Source: Burkholderia lata
GTDB taxonomy: Bacteria > Pseudomonadota > Gammaproteobacteria > Burkholderiales > Burkholderiaceae
NCBI RefSeq assembly: GCF_000012945.1
Contig: NC_007510.1
Coordinates: 2,108,001 to 2,172,000 of the forward strand
Direction of reading: 5' to 3'
DNA length: 64,000 bases
This document shows, in pieces, positions 8,388 through 16,141 of the stretch. The notes under the pieces were generated by a model. That model was not told the origin of the DNA. It worked only from the letters and a program-made list of their open reading frames with translations, and ran no database searches. The position numbers and the translations under genes were made by a program. Each line of letters starts with the position of its first letter. Position 1 is the first letter of the stretch.

Positions 8388-9569
8388 TCAGCCGAGTACG
8401 TCCTGCATCGCGCGCTCGATGTCCGCGCGCAAGTCGGCTTCGTCTTCCAGGCCGACATAGAAACGCACCAGCGTGCCGCGATGCGGCCAGTCCGGACGCA
8501 TCGACGCGACGTCGTAAGGCATCGCGAGGCTGCACGCGCCGCCCCAGCTCCAGCCGATCGCGAACAGTTCGAGCGACTCGACGAAGCGGTCGATCTGCTC
8601 CGCGCTGTAGCGCTCGTCGAACACCACCGAGAACAGCCCGCCCGCGCCGGTGAAATCACGCATGAACGACGCGTGCCCCGGGCAATCGGCGATCTGCGGG
8701 TGCAGGACCGCCGCGATCTCCGGCCGCGCCTTCAGCCATTGCGCAAGCGCGAGCGCGCTCTTGCTGTGCGCGTCGAAACGCACCTGCATGCTCGGCAGGC
8801 TGCGCAGCACGAGCGAGCAATCGTCGACCGACACGCCGACGCCGCAGCGCATCCGTGCGAGCTTCAGCTTCGCGTGCAGTTCCGCGTTCGCGGTGATCGT
8901 CGCGCCCATCAGCACGTCGCTGCCGCCCGACTGGTACTTGGTCAGCGCCTGCACCGAGATGTCGACGCCGTGTTCGAACGGCTTGAACGCGAGCCCGGCC
9001 GAGAACGTGTTGTCGATGGCGGTGACGATGCCGCGCGCCTTCGCGGCCGCCGCGATCGCCTGCACGTCCGGCACTTCCATCGTCACCGAGCCCGGCGCTT
9101 CGATCCAGATCAGCCGCGTGTTCGGCTGGATCAGGTCGGCAATGCCGGCGCCGATCAACGGATCGTAGAAGCGCGCGGTGATGCCGAAATCCTTCGCGAG
9201 CCAGTTGCCGAAATCGGCGTTCGGCCCGTACACGTTGTGCGGAATCAGCACGTCGTCGCCGGCTTTCACGATCCCGAAGTAGACGTTCATGATGGCCGCG
9301 AGACCCGACGGCTGCAGCAGCGCATGCGTGCCGCCCTCGATCTCGGCGAGCCGCTGCGCAAGCGCGAGCGACGTCGGCGTCGCATGCAGGCCGTAGCGCC
9401 ACTGGTTGTCGTTGTGCCAGACGAGCGCACGCATCGTCGCGAGATCGGGGAACACGACCGTCGACGCGCGCGCGACCGGCGGCACGAACGAACGGAAGCC
9501 TTCCGGGATCACGTCGTCGGGTTGAACGATGCGGGTTTGCAGCGCGCGCTTGGGAGTGGATGCAGTCAT
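8388..9569 (-). CDS. metC: cystathionine beta-lyase (PLP-dependent, MetC-like)
   Basis: Cleaves cystathionine to homocysteine in methionine biosynthesis. The 393-residue fold-type I PLP enzyme of the Cys/Met metabolism family has the cofactor lysine Lys211 in ALTKYQSGGSDVLMG, and Asp186 in TAIDNTFSAG, which pairs with the pyridine nitrogen. QPSGLAAIM near 86-94 forms part of the phosphate-binding region. The ATG at 9569 (MTASTPK) gives the usual family length; the open frame continues upstream only as a GC artefact. It converges on serB and shares its terminator. Other Cys/Met-family activities (cystathionine gamma-lyase or synthase) cannot be excluded by sequence alone. Confidence 0.85.
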   Translation of the reverse strand: MTASTPKRALQTRIVQPDDVIPEGFRSFVPPVARASTVVFPDLATMRALVWHNDNQWRYGLHATPTSLALAQRLAEIEGGTHALLQPSGLAAIMNVYFGIVKAGDDVLIPHNVYGPNADFGNWLAKDFGITARFYDPLIGAGIADLIQPNTRLIWIEAPGSVTMEVPDVQAIAAAAKARGIVTAIDNTFSAGLAFKPFEHGVDISVQALTKYQSGGSDVLMGATITANAELHAKLKLARMRCGVGVSVDDCSLVLRSLPSMQVRFDAHSKSALALAQWLKARPEIAAVLHPQIADCPGHASFMRDFTGAGGLFSVVFDERYSAEQIDRFVESLELFAIGWSWGGACSLAMPYDVASMRPDWPHRGTLVRFYVGLEDEADLRADIERAMQDVLG

Positions 9570-9682
9570 GACAGGAAGCCCGGCACGAGGCCGTTCGGTT
9601 GCGGAATATGCAGCTAGATTAGCCAAAATCGGCGCAATTGGCCCGGTACAATGCGCGCCGCGCGCACCGAGCCAGCGCGGGT

Positions 9683-10225
9683 TCAGTCGTCGGTGCGCAG
9701 GTTGACGACACCGCCCACCGTCTCGATTTCCTGCACGCGGCCGTCGCGCACCTGCAGCGCCGCGCGCTTGCCCGGCGCAAGACGCAGCACGACGGGCTGC
9801 GGATCCGACTCGTCCGAATTCATCCGGTCGGCCTTCAGGTCGCCCGTCGCGTCGAAGCGGCCGATCCACACGCCCGTGATGTTCGTGCCGTCGTTCGATT
9901 CCTCGATCTCGAGCGTGTCGCCGTCGCGATCGCCCGCGAGCAGCACGACCTCGCCCGTATCGGCGAACTGGTATTCGCCGTGCACGCCTTCCTCGTCCGT
10001 CTTCGGGCCGAGATGCACGACGATCGGCCGGTCGCCGAGCGTGCCTTCGTAGCGCGGCAGGCGGGCGAACTCGGGATTCGGCTTCAGCGGCCGCGCCATG
10101 GCCGGTTCATCCTGCTGCACGCCCGGCGCGACGGCCTGCGCCGCGACTACGCCCGGCATCGTCATGCCCGCCGCCAGCGCGCCCGCGACGACGAGCGCCC
10201 GTTGCCATTGCGAATATCGACCCAC
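9683..10225 (-). CDS. secreted hypothetical protein
   Basis: A 180-residue protein not assigned to a named family. A signal peptide with hydrophobic core ALVVAGALAAGMTM (residues 10-23) ends near VVAAQA. The mature part is acidic and polar, with GVHGEYQFADTGEVVLLAGDRDGDTLEIEES and TGVWIGRFDATGDLKAD, a beta-rich pattern that could bind a ligand or act as a small periplasmic domain. The start is a GTG at 10225 with AAGGAG 9 bases upstream. It lies 18 bases downstream of bktB on the same strand, so the two may be co-transcribed, but no functional link is evident. Confidence 0.7.
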   Translation of the reverse strand: MGRYSQWQRALVVAGALAAGMTMPGVVAAQAVAPGVQQDEPAMARPLKPNPEFARLPRYEGTLGDRPIVVHLGPKTDEEGVHGEYQFADTGEVVLLAGDRDGDTLEIEESNDGTNITGVWIGRFDATGDLKADRMNSDESDPQPVVLRLAPGKRAALQVRDGRVQEIETVGGVVNLRTDD

Positions 10226-10243
10226 CTTGTGTTGCTCCTTGCT

Positions 10244-11434
10244 TCAGATTCGCTCGAAAATCGCGGCGATGCCTTGCCCGCCGCCAATGCACATCGTGAC
10301 GAGCGCATATCGGCCGCCGACGCGCTGCAGTTCGTACAGCGCCTTGACAGTGATCAGCGCGCCCGTCGCGCCGATCGGGTGGCCGAGCGAAATGCCGGAC
10401 CCGTTCGGATTCACCTTTGCCGGGTCGAGACCCAGTTCCTGCGTCACCGCGCATGCCTGCGCGGCGAACGCCTCGTTTGCCTCGATCACGTCGAGATCGG
10501 CCACCGTCAGCCCCGCACGCGCGAGCACTTTCTGCGTCGCCGGCACGGGGCCGATCCCCATGTAGGCCGGATCGACGCCCGCGTGCGCATACGCAACGAG
10601 GCGCGCGAGCGGCTGCGCACCGCGCTGCTCGGCAACGCTGCGCTCCATCAGCAGCACGGCAGCCGCCGCATCGTTGATGCCCGACGCGTTGCCGGCCGTC
10701 ACCGTGCCGTTCTCCTTCACGAATACGGGCCGCAGCTTCGAGAAATCCTCCAGGCTCGCATCGTGGCGCACGTGCTCGTCGTGATCGAACACGACCGGCG
10801 TGCCCTTCTTCGAGCCGATCAGCTCGACCGGCAGGATCTGGTCCTTGAAGTAACCGGCCTTCGCCGCATGCGACGCGCGGCGGTGCGATTCGAGCGCGAG
10901 CGCATCCTGCGCGTCGCGTGAAATGCCGTACTTCGCCGCAACGTTCTCGGCCGTCACGCCCATGTGGATCGTCTGGAACGGATCGTTCAGCGCGCCGACC
11001 ATCATGTCGACTGCGCGCATGTCGCCCATGCGCTGCCCGAAGCGCGCGGCCGGGATCGAATACGGCGCGCGGCTCATGTTCTCCGCGCCGCCTGCGATCG
11101 CGATGTCCGCATCGCCGAGCAGCACGCCCTGCGCGGCCGACACGATCGCCTGCAGGCCCGAGCCGCACAGCCGGTTCACCGTGAGCGCCGGCGCGTGCTG
11201 CGCGACGCCGCCGTCGATCGCGGCGACGCGCGCGAGATACATGTCCCTCGGCTCCGTGTGCACGACGTTGCCGAACACCACGTGGCCAACCTCGTCGCCC
11301 GACACCTGCGCGCGCTTCAGCACTTCGCGCACGACCTGCGCGCCGAGCGCGGTCGGCGCAATGTCCTTCAGGCTGCCGCCGAAATCGCCGATCGCGGTAC
11401 GCACGCCGCTCACCACCACCACTTCACGTTGCAT
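10244..11434 (-). CDS. bktB: beta-ketothiolase BktB (acetyl-CoA acyltransferase)
   Basis: Condenses acyl-CoA with acetyl-CoA, or cleaves 3-ketoacyl-CoA. In Ralstonia, BktB supplies longer 3-ketoacyl-CoA units for copolymer PHA. The 396-residue thiolase has nucleophile Cys90 in NRLCGSG, His in GHPIGATG near residue 350, and the second catalytic Cys in CIGGGQG near 380. The N-terminus MQREVVVVSGVRTAIG matches the BktB group more closely than the PhaA in this same window. GAGGAGG lies just before the ATG at 11434. It sits about 9.5 kb from phaC-A-B, so the two thiolases are in separate units. Confidence 0.9.
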   Translation of the reverse strand: MQREVVVVSGVRTAIGDFGGSLKDIAPTALGAQVVREVLKRAQVSGDEVGHVVFGNVVHTEPRDMYLARVAAIDGGVAQHAPALTVNRLCGSGLQAIVSAAQGVLLGDADIAIAGGAENMSRAPYSIPAARFGQRMGDMRAVDMMVGALNDPFQTIHMGVTAENVAAKYGISRDAQDALALESHRRASHAAKAGYFKDQILPVELIGSKKGTPVVFDHDEHVRHDASLEDFSKLRPVFVKENGTVTAGNASGINDAAAAVLLMERSVAEQRGAQPLARLVAYAHAGVDPAYMGIGPVPATQKVLARAGLTVADLDVIEANEAFAAQACAVTQELGLDPAKVNPNGSGISLGHPIGATGALITVKALYELQRVGGRYALVTMCIGGGQGIAAIFERI

Positions 11435-11503
11435 GTCGCCTCCTCATCCTTCTGATCGAATGAATCGTTCGTGCGGTGCCGTGGCCGGCGTGCGCATGCC
11501 GCG

Positions 11504-12430
11504 TCAGCCTTGCATCAGGCGCTCCACCGCATCGCGGTGCGGAATCGGCGCGACCGCGCCGTAGCCCGTCGTCGACAGGGCCGCCGCGGCGTTCGCATAG
11601 CGCGCTGCCGCGAACGGATCGTCGCCCGCGACGATCCGCGCGACGAAGGCTCCGCCGAAGCAGTCGCCCGCGCCCGTCGCATCGACAGCCTCGACCGCGA
11701 AGCCCGGCACGACGCGCCGCTCGTTCGGCGTTGCCACGTAAGCACCTTCCTTGCCGAGCTTCAGCGCGACGACCTGCGGCCCGTGTTCGAGCATCGCGTC
11801 GACGATCGCGTCGCGATCGTTCGCGCCCGTGAGTGCCGTCACGTCATCCCAGCTGGGCAGGCAGATGTCCGTCTGGCGCAGTGCTTCGCGCATCACCGCG
11901 CGGGCGCGCGGCAGCGGCCACAGCTTCAGGCGCAGGTTCGTGTCGAAGCTGACCTTCGCACCGTTGCGGCGCGCATGGTCGATCCCCGCGAACGCGGCAT
12001 CGCACGCAGCCGTGCTGATCGCGAGGCTGATGCCCGACAGGTGCACGGCCTTCGCGGCGGCCAGCGCGTCGAGCGGCAGGTCGCCCACCGCATAGCGGCT
12101 CGCCGCCGAGCCCGCACGCAGGTAGTCGAACTGGTGACCGTCGGCGCCGTGCGTGACGAAATACACGCCGGTCGGCGCGCTGCGGTCGACCCGCACGTAT
12201 GTCGTGTCGACCTGCTCCGCGCGCCACATGTCGGCCAGCAGGCGGCCGAACGGATCGTCGCCGATCGCCGACACGAAGCCCGTCGACGCGCCCTGGCGCG
12301 CCGCGGCGATGCAGAAGTTCGACGTGTCGCCGCCGAAGCCCTGCAGGAATTCAGGCCGGCCCGGCTGCGACTGGTTGAATTCGATCATCGCCTCGCCGAG
12401 CGCGAGGATCTCCGGAAATGCCGCGGTCAT
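11504..12430 (-). CDS. kdgK: PfkB-family sugar kinase, probable 2-dehydro-3-deoxygluconokinase
   Basis: ATP-dependent kinase of the ribokinase/PfkB family, 308 residues. KdgK phosphorylates 2-keto-3-deoxygluconate, feeding the Entner-Doudoroff aldolase. Family motifs are GFGGDTSNFCIAAARQG near residues 31-47 and the C-terminal signature DATGAGDCFGGAFVAR near 250-265, whose second Asp is the catalytic base. FLQGFGGDTSN and YLRAGSAAS agree with KdgK-type rather than ribokinase-type proteins. It starts 3 bases after the rimO stop; the GAGGTG inside the end of rimO serves as its ribosome-binding site, so translation is coupled. Substrate assignment is from family resemblance. Confidence 0.75.
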   Translation of the reverse strand: MTAAFPEILALGEAMIEFNQSQPGRPEFLQGFGGDTSNFCIAAARQGASTGFVSAIGDDPFGRLLADMWRAEQVDTTYVRVDRSAPTGVYFVTHGADGHQFDYLRAGSAASRYAVGDLPLDALAAAKAVHLSGISLAISTAACDAAFAGIDHARRNGAKVSFDTNLRLKLWPLPRARAVMREALRQTDICLPSWDDVTALTGANDRDAIVDAMLEHGPQVVALKLGKEGAYVATPNERRVVPGFAVEAVDATGAGDCFGGAFVARIVAGDDPFAAARYANAAAALSTTGYGAVAPIPHRDAVERLMQG

Positions 12431-12433
12431 CGC

Positions 12434-13795
12434 TTACACCTCGCCCCACAGATCGTGGCCGTCGGCGCCCGTGATCTTCACGGACACGAAATCGCCGACC
12501 TTGTAGCGCTTCGATGCCTTCGCCGCCGGCTCGACATAGACGACGCCGTCGATCTCCGGCGCATCGGCCGCCGTACGGCCGATCCCGCCTTCCGCGCTGA
12601 CTTCGTCGATCAGCACCTTGAGGGTCTTGCCGACCTTGCGCTGGATGCGGTTCGCCGACACTTCCTCGGCGACTTCCATGAAGCGTGCGCGGCGTTCCTC
12701 GCGAACGTCATCCGGCAGCGCGCCGTCGAGTTCGTTCGCGGTGGCGCCTTCGACCGGCGAATACGCGAAGCAGCCGACGCGATCGAGTTCCGCTTCGCGG
12801 ATGAAGTCGAGCAGCGTTTCGAACTGCTCTTCCGTCTCGCCGGGGAAGCCCGCGATGAACGTGCTGCGGATCGTCAGGTCCGGGCAGATCTCGCGCCACT
12901 TCTGCACGCGCTCGAGCACCTTCTCGGCATTCGCCGGACGCTTCATGCGCTTCAGCACTTCCGGGTGCGCGTGCTGGAACGGCACGTCGAGGTACGGCAG
13001 CACGTGGCCCTTGAACGGGCCTTCGGCCATCAGCGGAATCACTTCGTCGACGCTGGGATACGGGTACACGTAGTGCAGGCGCACCCATGCGCCGTACTGC
13101 GCGGCGAGTTCGCCGAGCGCGGCGACCAGGTCGGTCATGCGCGTCTTGATCGGCTTGCCGTTCCAGAAGCCCGTGCGGTACTTCACGTCGACGCCGTATG
13201 CGCTCGTGTCCTGCGAGATCACGAGCAGTTCCTTCACGCCCGACTTGAACAGGTTCTCCGCTTCCAGCATCACTTCGGCGACCGGACGCGACACGAGGTC
13301 GCCGCGCATCGACGGGATGATGCAGAACGTGCAGCGGTGGTTGCAGCCTTCGGAAATCTTCAGGTATGCGTAGTGGCGCGGCGTGAGCTTGATGCCGGCG
13401 GCAGGCACGAGATCGGTGAACGGATCGTGCGGCTTCGGCAGGTGCGAATGCACGGCCTGCATCACTTCGCCCACCGCGTGCGGACCGGTGACGGCGAGCA
13501 CCTTCGGGTGGACTTCCTCGATCAGGTTCGAGCCGCTGGCGCTCGACTTGGCGCCGAGACAGCCGGTGACGATCACCTTGCCGTTCTCGGTCAGCGCTTC
13601 GCCGATCGCGTCGAGGCTTTCCTGCACGGCTTCGTCGATGAAACCGCAGGTGTTCACGACGACGAGGTCGGCACCGTCGTAGGTGCCGGAGATTTCATAA
13701 CCTTCGGCGCGCAGTTGCGTGATGATCTGTTCGGAGTCGACGAGCGCCTTCGGGCACCCGAGGGATACGAACCCTACTTTAGGGGATTGGGACAT
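12434..13795 (-). CDS. rimO: ribosomal protein S12 methylthiotransferase RimO
   Basis: Radical-SAM enzyme that beta-methylthiolates an aspartate of ribosomal protein S12. The 453-residue protein has the UPF0004 domain with cluster cysteines in SLGCPKA (about residue 14), VNTCGFI (about 50) and TGCLG (about 79), the radical-SAM triad CNHRCTFC near residue 150, and a C-terminal TRAM domain ending near the stop. The length matches the family. Upstream lies more than 500 bases without a gene, so rimO begins a unit that continues into kdgK. No clear Shine-Dalgarno sequence is seen before the ATG. Confidence 0.95.
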   Translation of the reverse strand: MSQSPKVGFVSLGCPKALVDSEQIITQLRAEGYEISGTYDGADLVVVNTCGFIDEAVQESLDAIGEALTENGKVIVTGCLGAKSSASGSNLIEEVHPKVLAVTGPHAVGEVMQAVHSHLPKPHDPFTDLVPAAGIKLTPRHYAYLKISEGCNHRCTFCIIPSMRGDLVSRPVAEVMLEAENLFKSGVKELLVISQDTSAYGVDVKYRTGFWNGKPIKTRMTDLVAALGELAAQYGAWVRLHYVYPYPSVDEVIPLMAEGPFKGHVLPYLDVPFQHAHPEVLKRMKRPANAEKVLERVQKWREICPDLTIRSTFIAGFPGETEEQFETLLDFIREAELDRVGCFAYSPVEGATANELDGALPDDVREERRARFMEVAEEVSANRIQRKVGKTLKVLIDEVSAEGGIGRTAADAPEIDGVVYVEPAAKASKRYKVGDFVSVKITGADGHDLWGEV

Positions 13796-14073
13796 CTGGA
13801 TTGTGGGGGCGTGGCAGCAAAAGCGTGAGTTTACAGCGATTTAGGGGCGACGAGCCAAAACAAACGGGGGAAAGCGGCCGTGGCGCGCCTGATCGGACCG
13901 GCGCCAGATCGGCGGCTGATCGGGGGATGGGGTGATCCGTCCGTTTCTCTTCGGGGTCAGGGCTGCTGGCCGCTCGCCAACGGTACGTCAGACAAGGCAC
14001 GTGGCGCATTCCTGCGCGCCGATCGGCAGCGGGCATCTTCACGTGTCGTCGCAGCCAGCCTCTACACGAGAAC

Positions 14074-14096
14074 AACGGCGCTTCGGCGCCGTTTTC
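14074..14096 (+). terminator. intrinsic terminator-like hairpin with UUCG loop and no obvious upstream gene
   Basis: AACGGCGC (14074-14081), TTCG, GCGCCGTT (14086-14093), followed by TT: a classic tetraloop terminator in plus orientation. No plus-strand protein gene ends before it, so it may end a small RNA or be a remnant. Confidence 0.5.
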
Positions 14097-14225
14097 GTCA
14101 TGCCTTTCGCCTGGCGCGTCGAAGCGATCGAGGGTCTGCCGTTCATGGAATCGCGCTACGCCCGGACGGCGCAAACGCGTAATCGAGTGTAATGGATTCG
14201 GCGCATGAGCAAGGCTAATTTTATT

Positions 14226-14252
14226 GCACGTGAATTTTCAAATTTCACGTGC
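14226..14252. promoter_or_regulatory. long palindrome in the leader of the propeller gene
   Basis: Perfect 9-bp arms GCACGTGAA (14226-14234) and TTCACGTGC (14244-14252) around a 9-base AT-rich spacer, ending 54 bases upstream of the ATG at 14307. It could be a dimeric operator or a 5' UTR hairpin. It abuts the second repeat at 14251-14270. Confidence 0.5.
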
Positions 14253-14270
14253 CGGCTTGAATATGCCGGC
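14251..14270. repeat. second inverted repeat adjoining the palindrome
   Basis: GCCGGC at 14251-14256 and again at 14265-14270 with an 8-base AT-rich spacer (TTGAATAT). It shares two bases with the preceding palindrome, so the two hairpins are mutually exclusive or coaxially stacked. Confidence 0.4.
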
Positions 14271-14306
14271 CAGCTCACCTCCATTAATAATCCAGAGGGC
14301 CATATC

Positions 14307-15257
14307 ATGAATGACGAAAATCGCCTTGTCGAAGAAGAAAACGACCAAGATGTTTCCGTTGCCGCTGCGCAGACTACGAATTGGCCTGCAATCGCTACGC
14401 TCAACAACCAGCTATATCTGGTCTACAAAGACCAGAAAAGCACCAGGATTCAATACCAGACATACAACGGTTCGATCTGGTCGCGCCCCGCTCCAATCAA
14501 CACCTATGACTCGACCAATCAGGCCCTGGCGTTAGCGGCATTCGGCACGAAATTATATTCGGCTCACAAGAGCTCGGGATCCGACACCCAGGTCTATTAC
14601 GATTCGACCAGCGGTTCGAGCTGGGGGAGTGATCAGGCAGTTCCGAATTGCAGAAGCGATAACCCGGTCGCATTGGCCTCATTCAAGACGAAGCTGTACC
14701 TGGCGTTCAAACAGGCATCCAGCACCAATATTGCCATCACGAACTTCGACGGCACGACGTGGGCGTCATCGCCCACCACCATCCTCACCGGCGCTGCCAA
14801 GACTGCCCAAGCCGTCGCATTGGCCACGTTTGGTACCAAGTTGTTCCTGGCACACAAAGGCGCATCCGACTCGCTGGTTTTCTATACGTCGTCGTCCGAT
14901 GGCGTTAACTGGGCACAAGAAAGTATCGTTCGACCCGACGTTGTCTCGACCACCGTGCCGGTCGCAATGGCCGCCTTCAAAGGCAATCTTTACCTGGCGT
15001 ATAAAGGCGCCCCCGACGCCAACACCAATATCTACTATACGTGGACATCCGATGGTGTTAACTGGAGGTTTCCGGTCGAATTACTCTACGGCGTCGCTCA
15101 AACCAACGCGCCGGTTTCACTGGCAGTATTCAACAACAATCTTTACCTGGTGCACCAAAACGCCTCCGATTCGAGCATTTACTACACGTCGACGTCCGAT
15201 GGCGTTACCTGGCAAGCGGATCTGGCAGTGCCTTATGCATCAATGAAAGAAGAATGA
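14307..15257 (+). CDS. six-repeat beta-propeller protein, lectin-like
   Basis: A 316-residue protein built almost wholly of six tandem repeats of about 47-51 residues. Each has the pattern A-x-A-x-F-x-x-x-L-Y-L-A-H-K followed about 20 residues later by (D/N/S)-G-x-x-W (examples LAAFGTKLYSAHK, LASFKTKLYLAFK, MAAFKGNLYLAYK, SSDGVNW, NFDGTTW). This spacing is that of a six-bladed beta-propeller, as in fungal AAL-type lectins and sialidase-like folds. There is no signal peptide; the N-terminus is acidic. The ATG at 14307 is preferred over 14205 because AGAGG lies 8 bases upstream and the longer leader overlaps palindromic DNA. GC is near 50 percent, lower than its neighbours. Carbohydrate binding is an inference; the exact family is not recognised. 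Confidence 0.7.
   Translation: MNDENRLVEEENDQDVSVAAAQTTNWPAIATLNNQLYLVYKDQKSTRIQYQTYNGSIWSRPAPINTYDSTNQALALAAFGTKLYSAHKSSGSDTQVYYDSTSGSSWGSDQAVPNCRSDNPVALASFKTKLYLAFKQASSTNIAITNFDGTTWASSPTTILTGAAKTAQAVALATFGTKLFLAHKGASDSLVFYTSSSDGVNWAQESIVRPDVVSTTVPVAMAAFKGNLYLAYKGAPDANTNIYYTWTSDGVNWRFPVELLYGVAQTNAPVSLAVFNNNLYLVHQNASDSSIYYTSTSDGVTWQADLAVPYASMKEE
14895..15212 (+). repeat. DNA-level repeats within the last three propeller blades
   Basis: The near-identical 18-base unit TCCGATGGCGTTAACTGG occurs at 14895-14912, 15048-15065 (one change) and 15195-15212 (one change), spaced 153 and 147 bases (51 and 49 codons). Conservation at the base level points to recent blade duplication or gene conversion. 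Confidence 0.75.
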
Positions 15258-15803
15258 TGCCGCCCAACGCCGGCGCGATAATGAGCAGTGGCTCCTCTTA
15301 TCGCTGTCAGTCGGCTAACGCGCTTGATTGAATGGTCCGGCAGGCATACGGCCGATAACTGCAGCCGGGTTATCGGCCGACGCAACTCGCTATCTGTCCA
15401 CCCGCCAGGCTGTGGGCGAGTCTCTGCGTGTTTAAACCGCCATACCGGGTGGGAGCGATATTTGCCAAGTACCGTGCCCCCGGAGGATACGGAGCCGTGC
15501 TTCGGGAATTGGGGAAATCCGGAGTGTGAGGGTGTCGTAGCGACCGCGTAGATTTGCGGCTCTTTGGTATCCGGCTATCCCAAAACGAGCGGTTGTTGGG
15601 CATCCGCTGCGCCAGCTCGACTATCCGCCGCGCTCTAGGTGCGTCGTTACGCCGGCTTTGGCATGCCCGTTCGTGTCGAGCGAAGTCGCGTTGCCGCTCA
15701 GCCTCGGCAACGCCCCGCAGCCAGCAAGCATCGCACCGGCACCGCCAGCCGCTATGCGAAAATCGAACCTTCTACCCTCTTCAATCGACCCAACGGGGCT
15801 CGC
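15258..15803. other. gene-free interval downstream of the propeller gene
   Basis: About 545 bases with no recognisable gene. Short open frames on both strands do not resemble known proteins and have no ribosome-binding sites. The only clear element is the inverted repeat at 15349-15379. The promoter of the small hypothetical gene at 15804 should lie near the right end. Confidence 0.5.
15349..15379. terminator. strong hairpin downstream of the propeller gene
   Basis: Perfect 11-bp arms CGGCCGATAAC (15349-15359) and GTTATCGGCCG (15369-15379) with a 9-base loop, 92 bases after the propeller stop. There is no U-run, so it is either a 3'-end protecting structure or a protein-binding site. Confidence 0.45.
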
Positions 15804-16058
15804 ATGACCACTCACATCACTATCGAATTCACCGAGCACGCAGCGGAAGCCATCGGCGAGCAGACCAGCACCAGCTTTTCGTATGACCAGGGCGCGCACG
15901 TGCCGCAACCGGGCGACTTCGTCGAACTCGAGAATTCGCGCCAGACGTTTTTCGTGATCGGCCGCGTGTTTTCGCTCAAGGCCAACTACAGCGCGGTCAA
16001 GCTCGTGCTCGACCTTCCTCCGCCGGACGGCGAGCAGGATTTCGATCAGACGCACTGA
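15804..16058 (+). CDS. small hypothetical protein
   Basis: An 84-residue protein beginning MTTHITIEFTEHAAEAIG, with a compact alternating beta pattern (PQPGDFVELENSRQTFFVIGRVF, followed by AVKLVLDLPPP). It has no signal peptide or membrane segment. The pattern G-D-F-V-E-L followed by an F-x-V-x-x-R-V-F strand suggests a small beta-barrel, but no family is recognised. The open frame extends upstream to 15639, but that part is basic and unstructured; the ATG at 15804 has GGGG nearby and begins the protein-like region. It lies in the accessory-looking interval and converges on the reductase gene at 16142. Confidence 0.6.
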   Translation: MTTHITIEFTEHAAEAIGEQTSTSFSYDQGAHVPQPGDFVELENSRQTFFVIGRVFSLKANYSAVKLVLDLPPPDGEQDFDQTH

Positions 16059-16141
16059 CCGACGACGAGACGCGTGACGCCGGCCTGAATCGATGACCAT
16101 GCAGCGCATTCCCTGCGCTGCATTCAGCATCACAACCCGCG

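Larger units (their letters stand above)
13796..14306. other. gene-free interval upstream of rimO and the propeller gene
   Basis: About 510 bases between the divergent rimO and beta-propeller genes. No coding frame here looks like a protein family. The interval holds the UUCG-loop hairpin at 14074-14093, the two inverted repeats at 14226-14252 and 14251-14270, and a visible drop in GC from about 14205. No tRNA, IS end or att-like direct repeat was recognised. Confidence 0.6.

Noticed and set aside
9648..9653. TACAAT as a plus-strand promoter
   Set aside because: No plus-strand gene follows; both neighbours are on the minus strand.
11471..13828. 785-residue plus-strand open frame
   Set aside because: Antisense to kdgK and rimO, both with intact catalytic motifs; composition is Arg/Ala/His-rich without family features.
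14307..15257. Repeat spacing considered as a CRISPR-like array
   Set aside because: Units of about 150 bases are in frame, translate to propeller blades and diverge as coding repeats; no short direct repeats with unique spacers.
15288..15603. Short open frames on both strands after the propeller gene
   Set aside because: No ribosome-binding site, no known pattern, and mutually overlapping; kept only as a gene-free interval.
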